Counted from the stretch's first letter, positions 50,925 to 60,119 are shown. The stretch is DNA of 64,000 nucleotides from Bradyrhizobium sp. Arg816 (GCF_029989365.1 NZ_JAPRAQ010000028.1:1-64000); one strand, 5' to 3'. Notes: generated by a model from the sequence alone, not told the origin. Made by a program: numbers and translations.

Positions 50925-52064
50925 ATGCTGACCCAAGCGCTTTTGGTTGATGACAGCCGCTCTGTCCTCAATTTCCTGAAACGTCATATCGAAGCCGAAG
51001 GCCTGGTCGAGGCCACGACTTTCCTCGATCCCGTCGAGGCGCTGGCTCGCGCACGCGAGCGCGTCTTCGACCTCGTGCTGGTCGACTACGAGATGCCGCA
51101 TATGGACGGCATCAGCTTCATCCGCGCCTTCCGCACCCTGCCCGGCTGCGCCGACATCCCGATCGCGATGATCACGTCGCGACAGACCGATGACGTCAAG
51201 ATGGAAGCGCTGCAGGTTGGTGCAACCGATTTCTTACCGAAACAGCCACAGAGCCTGGAGATGACGGTGCGCCTGCGCAATCTGGTGCGCCTTGGTGCAG
51301 CCGTACGCAAGCAGAACGACCGTGCCGCCGATCTCGCGAGCGCGGTCGCCGCCGCGACCCGGAAGCTCGGTGAGCGCGAGGAAGAGATCATCCTGCGGCT
51401 CGCGCTCGCGGTCGAATACCGCGACAACGACACCGGCGAGCACACGCTGCGGGTGGCCCGCTACAGCCGCATCATCGCCGAGCAGCTCGGCCTGCCGCCC
51501 CGGCTCTGCCGCGACATCTATCTGGCCGCGCCCCTGCACGACGTCGGCAAGGTCGCCATCCCCGATCATGTCCTCCTCAAGCCCGGCAAGCTCACCGACG
51601 ATGAGATGGCGGTGATTCGCACCCATGCGACGATCGGCGAAAAGATCCTGGCGGATTCCAGCTGCGAGCTGATCCAGCTCGGTGCGCAAATTGCCGCAGG
51701 CCATCACGAGCGCTGGGACGGCGCGGGCTATCCGAACGGCCTTCAGGCAGACGCGATCCCGGTCGCCGCGCGCGTCGTCGCAGTCGCCGACGTGTTCGAC
51801 GCCCTGACGACGCGTCGGCCATATAAAGAGCCGATGCCGCTCGACGTGGCGCGCGACTATCTGGTCGAGAACCAGGGCCGGCAGTTCGACCCGGCCTGCG
51901 TCGGGGCCTTCCTGTCGCGCTGGGACGAGGTCGTGGAAATCGCCGCCGGTCAACAGGCGACGCCGTATCAGAAGACCGAAGCGCGTCTCGCACCTATTAT
52001 AGAGTGTGCGGCAGAGAGCCCTGCGGTCGAGGACCGGTTGCCTGAGCCCGTCCCGGCCGCCTGA
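50925..52064 (+). CDS. Response regulator with HD-GYP cyclic-di-GMP phosphodiesterase domain
   Basis: A 379-residue protein. The receiver domain (MLTQALLVDDSRSVLNFLKR) has its phosphorylated Asp in VLVDYEMPHMDG and Lys in FLPKQPQS. After a coiled linker (residues about 125-160) the HD-GYP domain shows RVARYSRIIAEQLGLPP, HDVGKVAIPDHVLLKPGKLT, and HHERWDGAGYPNGL. All metal and substrate motifs are intact. It hydrolyses c-di-GMP to pGpG or GMP on phosphorylation. It is divergent from the che operon, 287 bp away, which suggests a link between chemotaxis and c-di-GMP. Confidence 0.92.
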   Translation: MLTQALLVDDSRSVLNFLKRHIEAEGLVEATTFLDPVEALARARERVFDLVLVDYEMPHMDGISFIRAFRTLPGCADIPIAMITSRQTDDVKMEALQVGATDFLPKQPQSLEMTVRLRNLVRLGAAVRKQNDRAADLASAVAAATRKLGEREEEIILRLALAVEYRDNDTGEHTLRVARYSRIIAEQLGLPPRLCRDIYLAAPLHDVGKVAIPDHVLLKPGKLTDDEMAVIRTHATIGEKILADSSCELIQLGAQIAAGHHERWDGAGYPNGLQADAIPVAARVVAVADVFDALTTRRPYKEPMPLDVARDYLVENQGRQFDPACVGAFLSRWDEVVEIAAGQQATPYQKTEARLAPIIECAAESPAVEDRLPEPVPAA

Positions 52065-52252
52065 CATGATCCATCCGGCCAATAGCTTGCCGCGACTTCG
52101 CTTTTCTCCGGTCGCAGATTTGAACCTGTTCCTGCTAGAGTGCACCAACAACCAAGAGTGATTCCGGTCACATTTGTCTGGACGCGCCGGTGCTAAGCAT
52201 CGAACCAGGACGGGGACCGGCGATTTATCGGTCGAATTGGATGAGAATTCCC

Positions 52253-52924
52253 ATGAGAAGCCTGATCGGCGCTGGTGTCGGCGCGTTCTGTCTTGCGGCT
52301 CCCGCTTTGGCGGAGACCCCGGCCGCGATCGTCGAAGACGTCCAGGGCAAGGTCGACGGCATCGCCTTCATGGACTATGTGGCGCCGGGCAAGATCATCA
52401 AGCTCGGGCCCAAGGCCAGCGTCACGCTCAGCTACCTCAAATCCTGCCAGCGCGAGACCATCAGCGAAGGCGTCGTCCTGGTCGGCGCCGAGCAGAGCAC
52501 CGTACAGCTCGGCGAGGTCAAGCGCGAGAAGGTGCCCTGCGATACCAATGCGGCAAAACTGTCCGAGCGCGAGGCGAACCAGAGCGCCGCAACGACCTTC
52601 CGCACCATGCGATCGGACGCGAAGGGAGCGCCGCCGGCCAAGCTGCCGACGCTCTATGGCGTCGCGCCGCTGGTACAGGCCAAGAGCGGCAGCACGCTGG
52701 TGATCGAACGCACCGACGGCAAGGAGCCCACGATCAGCGTGCCGCTCAAGAGCGAGATCATGGTCGGTGGCAAGTTCTACGACTTTGCCAAGGCCGGAAA
52801 GACACTGACCCCGGGCGGCAGCTATCTCGCCATCCTCGGCGCCAAGCGCTACGCCTTCCAGGTCGATGCCAGCGCCACATCATCGTCGACGCCGATCGTC
52901 GGCCGCCTGCTGCGGCTCGAATAG
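52253..52924 (+). CDS. Exported protein paired with the CHASE2 cyclase
   Basis: About 223 residues (ATG at 52253; another in-frame ATG at 52241 adds four). A signal peptide is clear (SLIGAGVGAFCLAAPALA-ET). The mature part is rich in beta strands: AAIVEDVQGKVDGIAFMDYV, then APGKIIKLGPKASVTLSYLK and SCQRETISEGVVLVGAEQ. That pattern resembles FecR-like domains. Two cysteines could form a disulfide. The gene ends 18 bp before the CHASE2-cyclase gene, so it is probably co-transcribed and may pass a periplasmic signal to the CHASE2 sensor. This pairing is known in alphaproteobacteria, but I cannot name the gene. Confidence 0.75.
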   Translation: MRSLIGAGVGAFCLAAPALAETPAAIVEDVQGKVDGIAFMDYVAPGKIIKLGPKASVTLSYLKSCQRETISEGVVLVGAEQSTVQLGEVKREKVPCDTNAAKLSEREANQSAATTFRTMRSDAKGAPPAKLPTLYGVAPLVQAKSGSTLVIERTDGKEPTISVPLKSEIMVGGKFYDFAKAGKTLTPGGSYLAILGAKRYAFQVDASATSSSTPIVGRLLRLE

Positions 52925-52942
52925 GCGGTCTGCGACGGGGCG

Positions 52943-55093
52943 ATGCGGCGGATCGGGGGACGGGACATCGTTGCGGCGATCCTGATTGCGCTCGTTGCGG
53001 GCGCAGTCTTCACGTCCCCGCCGCTTCAGACGCTGCAAGGTCTCTCGCTCGATATCCTCACGGCGCTGCGCTGGAAGCTTGTCGGCGATCGCCGCGATCC
53101 CGCCGCTTCTCCGGTCGTCGTGGTTGCGATCGACGGGGAGACCTACGACACGCCGCCCTTCAAGGGATCGCCGACCCAGACCTGGACGCGCGAGATCGGC
53201 CGGGTGCTCGCCAGCATCAGCGAGGGCGGCGCCAAGGTGATCGGCTTCGACGTCATCTTTCCGAGCTCGATCGAGCAGTCGGAAATTCCCTTTGGCGACG
53301 CGTCGTTCGGCAGCCGCTTGAAGGGATTTGACCGGGACTACCTCATCGCACTCCGGCAACTCTCCGACGGCGGCAAGCTGGTGCTTGGCGAGATCCTGAG
53401 CAATGACCATCCGGATGTGCCCTACCCCGCACAGCGACTTGCGGTGAAAAACGTTGTCCGCGCCCTCAACGTGCATACCGACACCGATGATGTGATCCGG
53501 CGGATGCCGCTGAGCTTTGCCATCGACGGCAAGCCTGTCCCTGCGATGGCGGTCGAGCTCGCCGCGCGTGCGCTCGGCACGACGCCCGGGAACGGACCAT
53601 CCGGCGCGATGCAGCTGCCCGGCTACACGATCCCGAGCGCGGTCCCCAACACGTTGACGCTCAACTACCGTGGCATGGGCCGCGACGTCCCGGCCTATTC
53701 TTTCGCCGACCTGCGTGCCTGCGTCGAGAAAGGCGACCGCGATTTCTTCCGCCGCGCCTTCGACGGCAAGGTTGTGCTGCTCGGCACCGTCCTCAATTTC
53801 GAGGACCGCAAGCTCACCTCGATGCGGCTTTCCGGCGGATATGACGGCTCGCCCGCACCGCGTTGCGCCCTGCCCGCCCCGGCCGGCACCGCGCAGAAGG
53901 CCCGCAGCGACATCGCCGGCGTGTTCGTGCATGCCACCGTCGTGCGAAACCTGATCGAGCGCGACGCCGTGACGGAGCTCGGCTTTCCGGCGCGGACCGT
54001 CCTCACGATTGCGTTCGCGGCGATCATCGCCTGCGCGGCCTGCATGCTCGCACCCGGCGGCGCGGTGATCGCCTGGCTCGCCCTCACCGCCGTTTACGCC
54101 GCCGTGGCGGTCGGCGCGTTCGTGCATGCCCTGGCGCTGCCCTTGACAGAGCCCGCGCTCGCGAGCCTTGCCGCGCTCGCGATGATGATCGGCTACCGCT
54201 TCGTGCTGGCCGATCGCGACGAGCGTTTTCTGCGCAAGAGCTTTGCCTTCTATCTGGCGCCCGAAGTGATCAACACCATGGTCGCCTCCGGCAAGATGCC
54301 GGCGCTCGGCGGCGAGATGCGCAACGTCACCATGTTCTTCTCCGACCTCAGCGGCTTCTCCTCGATCGCCGAGACGATGACGCCGGGCGAGCTGGTGACG
54401 CTGATGAACGAATATCTCTCGGCCATGACCGACATCATCGAGAGCCATGGCGGCTATGTCGACAAATATATCGGCGATTCCATCGTCGCGATGTTCGGCG
54501 CGCCGGCCGACGATCCCGTACACGCGCGCAACGCGGTTCACGCCGCGCTGAAGTGCCACGAGAAGCTCGCGGAATTGAACGCCAGCAATCCCGCCTTCGC
54601 GGGCCACGGCCTGTCGCACCGCATCGGGCTCAACAGCGGCGAGGCCGTGGTCGGCAATATCGGCTCGCGCCGTCGCTTCAACTACACCGTGATGAGCGAC
54701 ACCGTGAACGTCGCCTCGCGCCTCGAGGGCGCCAACAAATATTACGGCACCGCCATCATGGCCTCGGAAACGACGATGGCGCAGACCGGCGACACTTTCG
54801 CCTGGCGTGAGCTCGATGCGATCAGGGTGCTCGGCCGCGGCGAGGCAATCAAGGTGTTCGAGCCGCTGGCGGACAAGGGCGCGGAGAGCGCGGCGCAAAC
54901 AAAGGTGGGCGCGGCGTATGCGGAGGGGCTGGCCTACTGGCGGGCGCGGGAGTTCGCAAAGGCGGCCGAGGCGTTCGAGACGATGGCAAAGACCGATCCA
55001 GCGTCAACGCTGTTCGCAAAGCGCGCCCAAGCCCTCGCGGCCAATCCACCGCCGCCGGATTGGACACCGGTCAACACGCTGGAAGGAAAGTAG
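52943..55093 (+). CDS. CHASE2-domain adenylate/guanylate cyclase
   Basis: A 716-residue class III cyclase. The N-terminal TM helix (DIVAAILIALVAGAVFT) precedes the periplasmic CHASE2 sensor (VVVVAIDGETYDTPPF ... GAKVIGFDVIFPSS ... RRMPLSF). Three TM helices lie at about residues 350-425. The catalytic domain has the metal Asp in VTMFFSDLSGFSSIAE and KYIGDSIVAMFGAP, and the VMSDTVNVASRLEGANKYYG segment. A C-terminal TPR-like helix pair (AEGLAYWRAREFAKAAEAFE) follows. It makes cAMP or cGMP in response to an outer signal. The substrate-defining residues are not assigned. Confidence 0.93.
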   Translation: MRRIGGRDIVAAILIALVAGAVFTSPPLQTLQGLSLDILTALRWKLVGDRRDPAASPVVVVAIDGETYDTPPFKGSPTQTWTREIGRVLASISEGGAKVIGFDVIFPSSIEQSEIPFGDASFGSRLKGFDRDYLIALRQLSDGGKLVLGEILSNDHPDVPYPAQRLAVKNVVRALNVHTDTDDVIRRMPLSFAIDGKPVPAMAVELAARALGTTPGNGPSGAMQLPGYTIPSAVPNTLTLNYRGMGRDVPAYSFADLRACVEKGDRDFFRRAFDGKVVLLGTVLNFEDRKLTSMRLSGGYDGSPAPRCALPAPAGTAQKARSDIAGVFVHATVVRNLIERDAVTELGFPARTVLTIAFAAIIACAACMLAPGGAVIAWLALTAVYAAVAVGAFVHALALPLTEPALASLAALAMMIGYRFVLADRDERFLRKSFAFYLAPEVINTMVASGKMPALGGEMRNVTMFFSDLSGFSSIAETMTPGELVTLMNEYLSAMTDIIESHGGYVDKYIGDSIVAMFGAPADDPVHARNAVHAALKCHEKLAELNASNPAFAGHGLSHRIGLNSGEAVVGNIGSRRRFNYTVMSDTVNVASRLEGANKYYGTAIMASETTMAQTGDTFAWRELDAIRVLGRGEAIKVFEPLADKGAESAAQTKVGAAYAEGLAYWRAREFAKAAEAFETMAKTDPASTLFAKRAQALAANPPPPDWTPVNTLEGK

Positions 55094-55224
55094 TTGCCGC
55101 CGCGGCCCGGTGCGTTTTCAACTGGCGCAAATGCGCCATGACAACTCGGATAGGTTCCGCCTGCCCAAGGTTGAAGAAACGGGCTAAGGTTGCAGCCCCT
55201 ATCAAGGGCTAAAAGGCAAGTTCG

Positions 55225-55491
55225 ATGTCCCCAATCAAGCTCTTGTCGATTGGATTGATCGCGATCGCTATGCTCACAACGTCCGCCATGGCTCGCGAGA
55301 AGCGACGCGTCATAATACGCGCGCCCTTTGATATGAACCATTCCGCCACCGTCAGCAGGTCCTACAAGCTTCCGCTTGAACCGGATGGCCGCTGGATTTT
55401 CTGGGACGGCATTCCAATATGGTTCGGTCCGTCGGTCCGGGGCTGGCCCGGTCACATTTGCGACTGGGGCGACAACGGGCAGATATGCTGA
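55225..55491 (+). CDS. Small secreted protein of unknown function
   Basis: An 88-residue protein with a typical signal peptide (MSPIKLLSIGLIAIAMLTTS-AMA). The mature part is short and rich in aromatic residues (GRWIFWDGIPIWFGPSVRGW) and has two cysteines at the end (HICDWGDNGQIC), which could form a disulfide. I recognise no family. It is an independent gene, convergent with pobA and 48 bp from its end. Confidence 0.68.
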   Translation: MSPIKLLSIGLIAIAMLTTSAMAREKRRVIIRAPFDMNHSATVSRSYKLPLEPDGRWIFWDGIPIWFGPSVRGWPGHICDWGDNGQIC

Positions 55492-55539
55492 GTCATTTGA
55501 TCTTCACTGCGGCTCAGCACAGCAGGCGACTGCCACTAC

Positions 55540-56712
55540 CTAAAACGGCAGGCCCACGTAATTCTCCGCAAGCAGGCGCTGCGCGGTCTCGGACGAGAGC
55601 AGATATTCCAGCTCCGTCTGCTGAAGCCGTTCCTCATATTCGGAACGGTCGGGAAAACGATGCAGCAGCATCGTCATCCACCACGAGAAGCGTTGCGCTT
55701 TCCAGATCCGCGCAAGCGCCTTGGCGGAATACCCCTTGAGCCCGGAATCGTCGCCGTGCTGATAATGCGCCAACATGGCGTGGTAGAGGTAATAGATGTC
55801 AGACGCCGCGCTGTTGAGCCCGCGCGCGCCGGTCGGAGGCACGATGTGGGCGGCATCGCCGGCGAGGAACAGGCGGCCGTAGCTCATCGGCTCGGCGACG
55901 AAGCTACGCAGGGGCGCGATGCTCTTCTCGATCGAGGGCCCGGTGATCAGGCGGCCGGCGACCTCGTCCGGCAGGCGGCGCTTCAGCTCCGTCCAGAACG
56001 CATCGTCGCTCCAGTCCTCCACCTTGTCGGTCAACGGCACCTGGACGTAGTAGCGGCTCAGCACTTGTGAGCGCAGCGAGCAGAGCGCAAAGCCGCGTTC
56101 ATGCTTCACATAGATCAGCTCGGGCGATACCGGTTTCGTGCGCGACAGCACCCCTAACCAGCCGAACGGATACACCTTCTCGTATTCGCGCAGCACGTCC
56201 TTCGGGATGGACCTGCGGCTGACGCCGTGAAAGCCGTCGGCGCCAACGACGTAATCGCAATCGATGCGGACGATCTCGTCGTTCGATCGATAGGTCACGT
56301 AGGGCCGGTCCGACGTCAGATCGTGTGGCGTCACGTCCTCGGCGTTGTGCACGACCTTGCCGCCGAGGCGATCGCGCGCCTCGTAGAGGTCGCGCGTCAG
56401 CTCGGTCTGGCCGTAGACCAGCACCGAATTGCCGCCGGAATGCTTGTGCAGGTCGATATGGGAGAGCACGCCGTCATGCGCGATCTCGAAACCGTTGTGG
56501 ATCTCGCCCTCGCCGTCCATCCGCTCGCCGCACTGCGCCTCGCGCATCAACCTGGCGAAGCCGTGCTCGAGCACGCCGGCACGGATGCGGGCGAGCACGT
56601 GGTCGCGGCTGTATTTCTCCAGCACGACAGTGTCGATGCCCTTCAGGTGCAGAAGCTGGGACAACAGCAGCCCGGACGGCCCACCGCCGATGATGCAGAC
56701 CTGAACTTTCAT
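55540..56712 (-). CDS. pobA: 4-hydroxybenzoate 3-monooxygenase
   Basis: A 390-residue flavoprotein starting MKVQVCIIGGGPSGLLLSQL, the FAD dinucleotide-binding motif. The PobA-specific RDHVLARIRAGVLEHG segment and the second FAD motif LFLAGDAAHIVPPTGARGLN are present, and the length is that of the family. It hydroxylates 4-hydroxybenzoate to protocatechuate with NADPH and O2, feeding pcaHG nearby. I chose the ATG at 56712, which begins the FAD fold. It is divergent from the AraC regulator pobR. Confidence 0.96.
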   Translation of the reverse strand: MKVQVCIIGGGPSGLLLSQLLHLKGIDTVVLEKYSRDHVLARIRAGVLEHGFARLMREAQCGERMDGEGEIHNGFEIAHDGVLSHIDLHKHSGGNSVLVYGQTELTRDLYEARDRLGGKVVHNAEDVTPHDLTSDRPYVTYRSNDEIVRIDCDYVVGADGFHGVSRRSIPKDVLREYEKVYPFGWLGVLSRTKPVSPELIYVKHERGFALCSLRSQVLSRYYVQVPLTDKVEDWSDDAFWTELKRRLPDEVAGRLITGPSIEKSIAPLRSFVAEPMSYGRLFLAGDAAHIVPPTGARGLNSAASDIYYLYHAMLAHYQHGDDSGLKGYSAKALARIWKAQRFSWWMTMLLHRFPDRSEYEERLQQTELEYLLSSETAQRLLAENYVGLPF

Positions 56713-56734
56713 TTTTACGTCCGTCGCTGCGTTT

Positions 56735-56756
56735 TTTGCAGATACGACGCCGCAAA
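56735..56756. promoter_or_regulatory. Inverted repeat TTTGC-N12-GCAAA between pobA and pobR
   Basis: Two 5-bp arms separated by 12 bp lie within the 83-bp pobA-pobR gap, 23 bp upstream of the pobA ATG. It is a possible regulator-binding or promoter element; the short arms make this weak. Confidence 0.35.
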
Positions 56757-56795
56757 CCGATGGAGGGTTTCGTCTTTGTCTTGTACTATTCGAAC

Positions 56796-57665
56796 ATGAG
56801 AAGCACAGCCTCAGCCCCGGCAATCCGGGTCTACAACCTCTTCGGCGAGTCCGGCGATCTGCCCGACGTCGTGCATTGCGAGACGATCGCTTCGCGCTCG
56901 GTGCTGCACGACTGGACGCTGGCCGTGCATCGCCATGCCCGGCTGCACCAGGTGCTGCTGATCGAGCGCGGCGGCGGCGAGGCGACGCTCGACGGGCGCG
57001 CGGTGCCGCTCCGGCCGATGCAGGTCGTCAACGTGCCGGTCGGCCATGTCCACGGCTTCCGCTTCGAGCCCGATACCCAGGGCTGGGTGCTGACCATCGC
57101 CGCGGAAATTCTGGACGAGGCACTGCTTGCCTCGGAAGGACTACGCGGCGCCTTGTCACGATCGGCCGTGGTGCGCGGCACGCCGCAGATCCGCACCACC
57201 ATGAAGCAGATCTTCGCCGAGCACGCCGCGCGCGATTTCGGCCGCGCGCACGTGCTGCGTGCACTGTCGGCGGCCATGATCGGGCTGGTGGCCCGCGCGC
57301 TCACCAGCGAGAGCGGCGGCAACGGTACGGCGGAAAGCGGGCTGTTCCGCCGCTTCGAGGCGCTGCTGGAACAGCATCATCTGGAACGCTGGAGCGTTGC
57401 GGACTATGCAGGTGCGCTGTCGATCACGCCGACCCATCTCAACCGGCTGACGCGGGCGGCGACCGGCGACACCGCCTCGCACCTGATCCTCAACCGGCTG
57501 ATCCGCGAGGCGCGTCGCAACCTCGTCTACACCAATTTGCCGGTCTCGACGATCGCCTATGCGCTCGGCTTCGAGGATCCCGCCTATTTCAGCCGCGTCT
57601 ATGCCGCAGCCACGGGCCTGTCGCCGCGCGCCTTTCGCGCCCAGCTCCATGGCGGCGAAGCTTGA
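56796..57665 (+). CDS. pobR: AraC-family transcriptional regulator of pobA
   Basis: About 289 residues from the ATG at 56796. The N-terminal cupin has HRHARLHQVLLIERGGGEAT, then PMQVVNVPVGHVHGFRFEPD. The C-terminal double HTH has ALSITPTHLNRLTRAATGDT and STIAYALGFEDPAYFSRVYA, the AraC signature. It lies divergent from pobA, the usual arrangement of AraC-type PobR regulators that activate pobA with 4-hydroxybenzoate as effector. The gene symbol is given by context and family. Confidence 0.85.
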   Translation: MRSTASAPAIRVYNLFGESGDLPDVVHCETIASRSVLHDWTLAVHRHARLHQVLLIERGGGEATLDGRAVPLRPMQVVNVPVGHVHGFRFEPDTQGWVLTIAAEILDEALLASEGLRGALSRSAVVRGTPQIRTTMKQIFAEHAARDFGRAHVLRALSAAMIGLVARALTSESGGNGTAESGLFRRFEALLEQHHLERWSVADYAGALSITPTHLNRLTRAATGDTASHLILNRLIREARRNLVYTNLPVSTIAYALGFEDPAYFSRVYAAATGLSPRAFRAQLHGGEA

Positions 57666-58066
57666 GGCATCCCGCGTCGAAGAACCGGTCCTCGGGCGCG
57701 CGCAACAATCCAGACATCGACGTGCGGCGCGCATTTGCGGCCGGCCGTATCCGTGATCGCGCCGGGCTGTCGAGATCCGACCTGACGCGCCACTTACCTT
57801 CGTATAGAGCATCCAACCCTTTGGATACGCGCCGTTTACCTCCGTACAATTGAGCGTGGCATGCGCACGCCATAAGGTGACTGCATTCGGAATCCTGACG
57901 CTGATCGCAGCAACCTCCCTTAACTGGCGCGGGACGGCCCTCCCTCCGGCCGTCTGCGCGCCGCCTTTTTCCGCGGGCCATCGGCGACTTCGGCGTTTTC
58001 CGGCCGGCACGCAGCCCTGACGGCTGAACCCGCCGGCTTCCATGCGGAACTGGGGATTTGTGCAGA
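57666..58066. other. 401-bp gap with a decayed pcaG fragment
   Basis: There is no intact gene. The left half contains a fragment similar to pcaG on the minus strand (57696-57791, listed separately). The right half has no recognisable element apart from the leader of the NYN gene, whose ATG has GGGGATTTGTGCAG upstream. Confidence 0.5.
57696..57791 (-). pseudogene. Fragment of protocatechuate 3,4-dioxygenase alpha subunit gene
   Basis: On the minus strand it reads PGAITDTAGRKCAPHVDVWI followed by VARARG, compared with PGAITDKAGRRCAPYVNIWI and VARG in the intact PcaG encoded at 58706. At DNA level about 73 bp align by eye with roughly four of five bases equal. Beyond a gap of about 26 bp, a further 25 bp (CTGTCGAGATCCGACCTGACGCGCC) matches the intact gene. 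It has no start and too little length for function. Confidence 0.75.
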
Positions 58067-58681
58067 ATGTCTTCGCTTGAGAAGATTGCGGTCTTCATCG
58101 ATGGCCCCAATCTCTATGCCGCCACCAAGGCGCTCGGTTTCGATATCGACTACAGGCGCCTGCTCGGCGAATTTCACGGCCGAGGTACGCTGCTGCGAGC
58201 CTTCTACTACACGACCGTGAGCGAGGATCAGGAATACTCGTCAATACGCCCATTGATCGATTGGCTCGACTATAACGGGTACACCGTCGTCACCAAGCTC
58301 GCCAAGGAGTTCGTTGACGCCACGACCGGCCGCCGCAAGATGAGGGGCAGCATGGATGTGGAACTCGCCGTGAATGCCATGGAACTCGCCGAGCACGTCA
58401 ATCAGATCGTGCTGTTCTCGGGCGATGGGGATTTTCGTTCACTGGTGGAAGCCGTGCAACGCCGCGGCGTCCGCGTGACGGTCGTGTCGACGCTTGCGAG
58501 CCAGCCTCCCATGGTAGCCGACGAACTGCGCCGGCAGGCTGACGTCTTCATCGATCTGACGGAGTTGAAGCCAAGAGTGGGGCGCGCCCCGGCCGAGCGG
58601 CCGGGATCGCGCGAGATGCGCCAGCAACCACAGCAAGCCACCACGCGCGGATCGATCAATCGAGGCGACCAGGTGGAATGA
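58067..58681 (+). CDS. NYN-domain (LabA/DUF88-like) protein
   Basis: A 204-residue protein: MSSLEKIAVFIDGPNLYAAT is the PIN-like NYN start with the first catalytic Asp. Further acidic motifs are GSMDVELAVNAMELAEHV and LFSGDGDFRSLVEAVQRRGV. This PIN-like nuclease fold is found in RNA-processing proteins and LabA-like proteins. The C-terminal tail is low-complexity, with Arg and Gln (GSREMRQQPQQATTRGSINR). It is convergent with pcaG, 24 bp away, and does not belong to the aromatic pathway by function. Confidence 0.86.
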   Translation: MSSLEKIAVFIDGPNLYAATKALGFDIDYRRLLGEFHGRGTLLRAFYYTTVSEDQEYSSIRPLIDWLDYNGYTVVTKLAKEFVDATTGRRKMRGSMDVELAVNAMELAEHVNQIVLFSGDGDFRSLVEAVQRRGVRVTVVSTLASQPPMVADELRRQADVFIDLTELKPRVGRAPAERPGSREMRQQPQQATTRGSINRGDQVE

Positions 58682-58705
58682 TCGTGCGGGACGACCGCCG
58701 GATCG

Positions 58706-59332
58706 TCAGACGTCGAAGAACACTGTCTCCTCCGCCCCCTGCAGATTGATCGTGAAAGAGTACACGACCTTGCCGGCACGCTCGCCGCGCGTGGCGATCA
58801 GCGTCGCGCGCCGCGCCGGCGGCTCGACCAGGTTGAGCACGGGGTCGGCGGCATTCGCGGCTTCTTCGTCGGAGAAATAGAGTCGCGTATTGAGACCGAT
58901 GTTGATGCCGCGCGCGACGATCCAGATATTGACGTATGGCGCGCATCTGCGACCTGCCTTGTCCGTGATCGCGCCCGGCTTGATGGTCTCGAAAGTGATG
59001 AGGCCGCTGTCGAAATCCGAGCCGGCGCGGCCCCAGCCGCGAAACTCGTCGTCCGGCGCGCCGGCGGAACGATCGGCCGGATGGTTGTAGCGGCCGGACG
59101 CATTGGCCTGCCAGATTTCCAGGAGCACGTCGCGCAGCGGCGTGCCCGCGCCGTCGAACACCCGGCCCTCCAGCGTGATACGCTCGCCTTGCGTGCGTGG
59201 CGTCACCAGCACGTTGGAAAAGTTCTTCTCGAAGATGTCGAAGCCGGCCATGGCCGGGATCAGGCCGATATGGACGTAGGGCCCGGCGGTCTGCGAGGCG
59301 GTTTCCTTGAGATAGTTGAGCGGCTGCGGCAT
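58706..59332 (-). CDS. pcaG: Protocatechuate 3,4-dioxygenase, alpha subunit
   Basis: A 208-residue intradiol dioxygenase subunit: LKETASQTAGPYVHIGLIPA, GRVFDGAGTPLRDVLLEIWQ, and APYVNIWIVARGINIGLNTR are typical of PcaG. As expected for the alpha subunit it lacks the full set of iron ligands held by PcaH. With PcaH it cleaves protocatechuate to 3-carboxy-cis,cis-muconate. Its ATG is 4 bp after the pcaH stop, so the two are coupled. The rest of the pca pathway is not in the window. Confidence 0.95.
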   Translation of the reverse strand: MPQPLNYLKETASQTAGPYVHIGLIPAMAGFDIFEKNFSNVLVTPRTQGERITLEGRVFDGAGTPLRDVLLEIWQANASGRYNHPADRSAGAPDDEFRGWGRAGSDFDSGLITFETIKPGAITDKAGRRCAPYVNIWIVARGINIGLNTRLYFSDEEAANAADPVLNLVEPPARRATLIATRGERAGKVVYSFTINLQGAEETVFFDV

Positions 59333-59336
59333 TGGC

Positions 59337-60119
59337 TCAGTTCCCCGCGGTACGATTTTCGAAATAGGTGGAACGCTGGCCGCGCAGCACGATGTCGAAG
59401 CGGTAGGCGAGCGAGTCGAACGGCGTCGAAGCGTTGAGGTCGAGCGGCGCCACGAGGCGGTCGAGCGCGTCCTTGTCCGGGATCGTCGTCAGGATCGGAC
59501 AGACCGGAATCAGCGGATCGCCCTCGAAGTACATCTGCGTGATCAGGCGCTGCGCAAAGCCCGAGCCGAACACCGAGAAGTGGATGTGGGCCGGACGCCA
59601 GCTGTTGACGAAGTTGCGCCAAGGATAGGGGCCCGGCTTCACGGTGCGGAAATAATAGTAGCCGGTGTCGTCGCTCAGCGCGCGGCCGCAGCCGCCGAAA
59701 TTCGGATCGATCGGGGCAAGATAGGTGTCCTTCTTATGCCGGTAGCGGCCGCCGGCATTGGCCTGCCAGAACTCGACCAGCGTGTTCGGCACGCCGCGGC
59801 CGGTCTCGTCCAGCACACGGCCATGGACGATGATGCGCTCGCCGACGGGATCGCCATCCTTGGCGTAGTTGCGGATCAAATCATTGTCGAGCGGACCGAG
59901 ATCGTTGTGGCCGAACACCGGACCCGTGATCTCCGAGACCGAGTTCTCGATCGACAGCATCGGCTGGCGCGGCGAGCGCAGCACCGAGGATTTGTAGCCG
60001 GGCGCATGCGCCGGCGGATGGATCGAGTGGTCGCGCTGGAAGAAGCCACCGTCGCGTGGGGTGAACGGCTCGGGTCGGTTGAGGCGGGGATCCTGCAAGG
60101 CTGGCGCCTGGACATTCAT
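59337..60119 (-). CDS. pcaH: Protocatechuate 3,4-dioxygenase, beta subunit
   Basis: A 260-residue intradiol dioxygenase. The non-haem Fe(III) ligands are visible: Tyr in NAGGRYRHKKD, Tyr in GYYYFRTVKPGPYPW, and the two His in WRPAHIHFSVFG. It is the catalytic subunit that opens the ring of protocatechuate, the product of PobA. The N-terminus is long, as in most PcaH proteins. The ATG at 60119 lies 95 bp from the divergent LysR gene, with an inverted-repeat operator between them. Confidence 0.95.
   Translation of the reverse strand: MNVQAPALQDPRLNRPEPFTPRDGGFFQRDHSIHPPAHAPGYKSSVLRSPRQPMLSIENSVSEITGPVFGHNDLGPLDNDLIRNYAKDGDPVGERIIVHGRVLDETGRGVPNTLVEFWQANAGGRYRHKKDTYLAPIDPNFGGCGRALSDDTGYYYFRTVKPGPYPWRNFVNSWRPAHIHFSVFGSGFAQRLITQMYFEGDPLIPVCPILTTIPDKDALDRLVAPLDLNASTPFDSLAYRFDIVLRGQRSTYFENRTAGN

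Noticed and set aside
52880..54898. A 672-residue open frame antisense to the CHASE2 cyclase gene
   Set aside because: Composition is that of a reverse-frame shadow in GC-rich coding DNA (many His, Arg, Asp, Glu without a fold), while the other strand has complete cyclase motifs.
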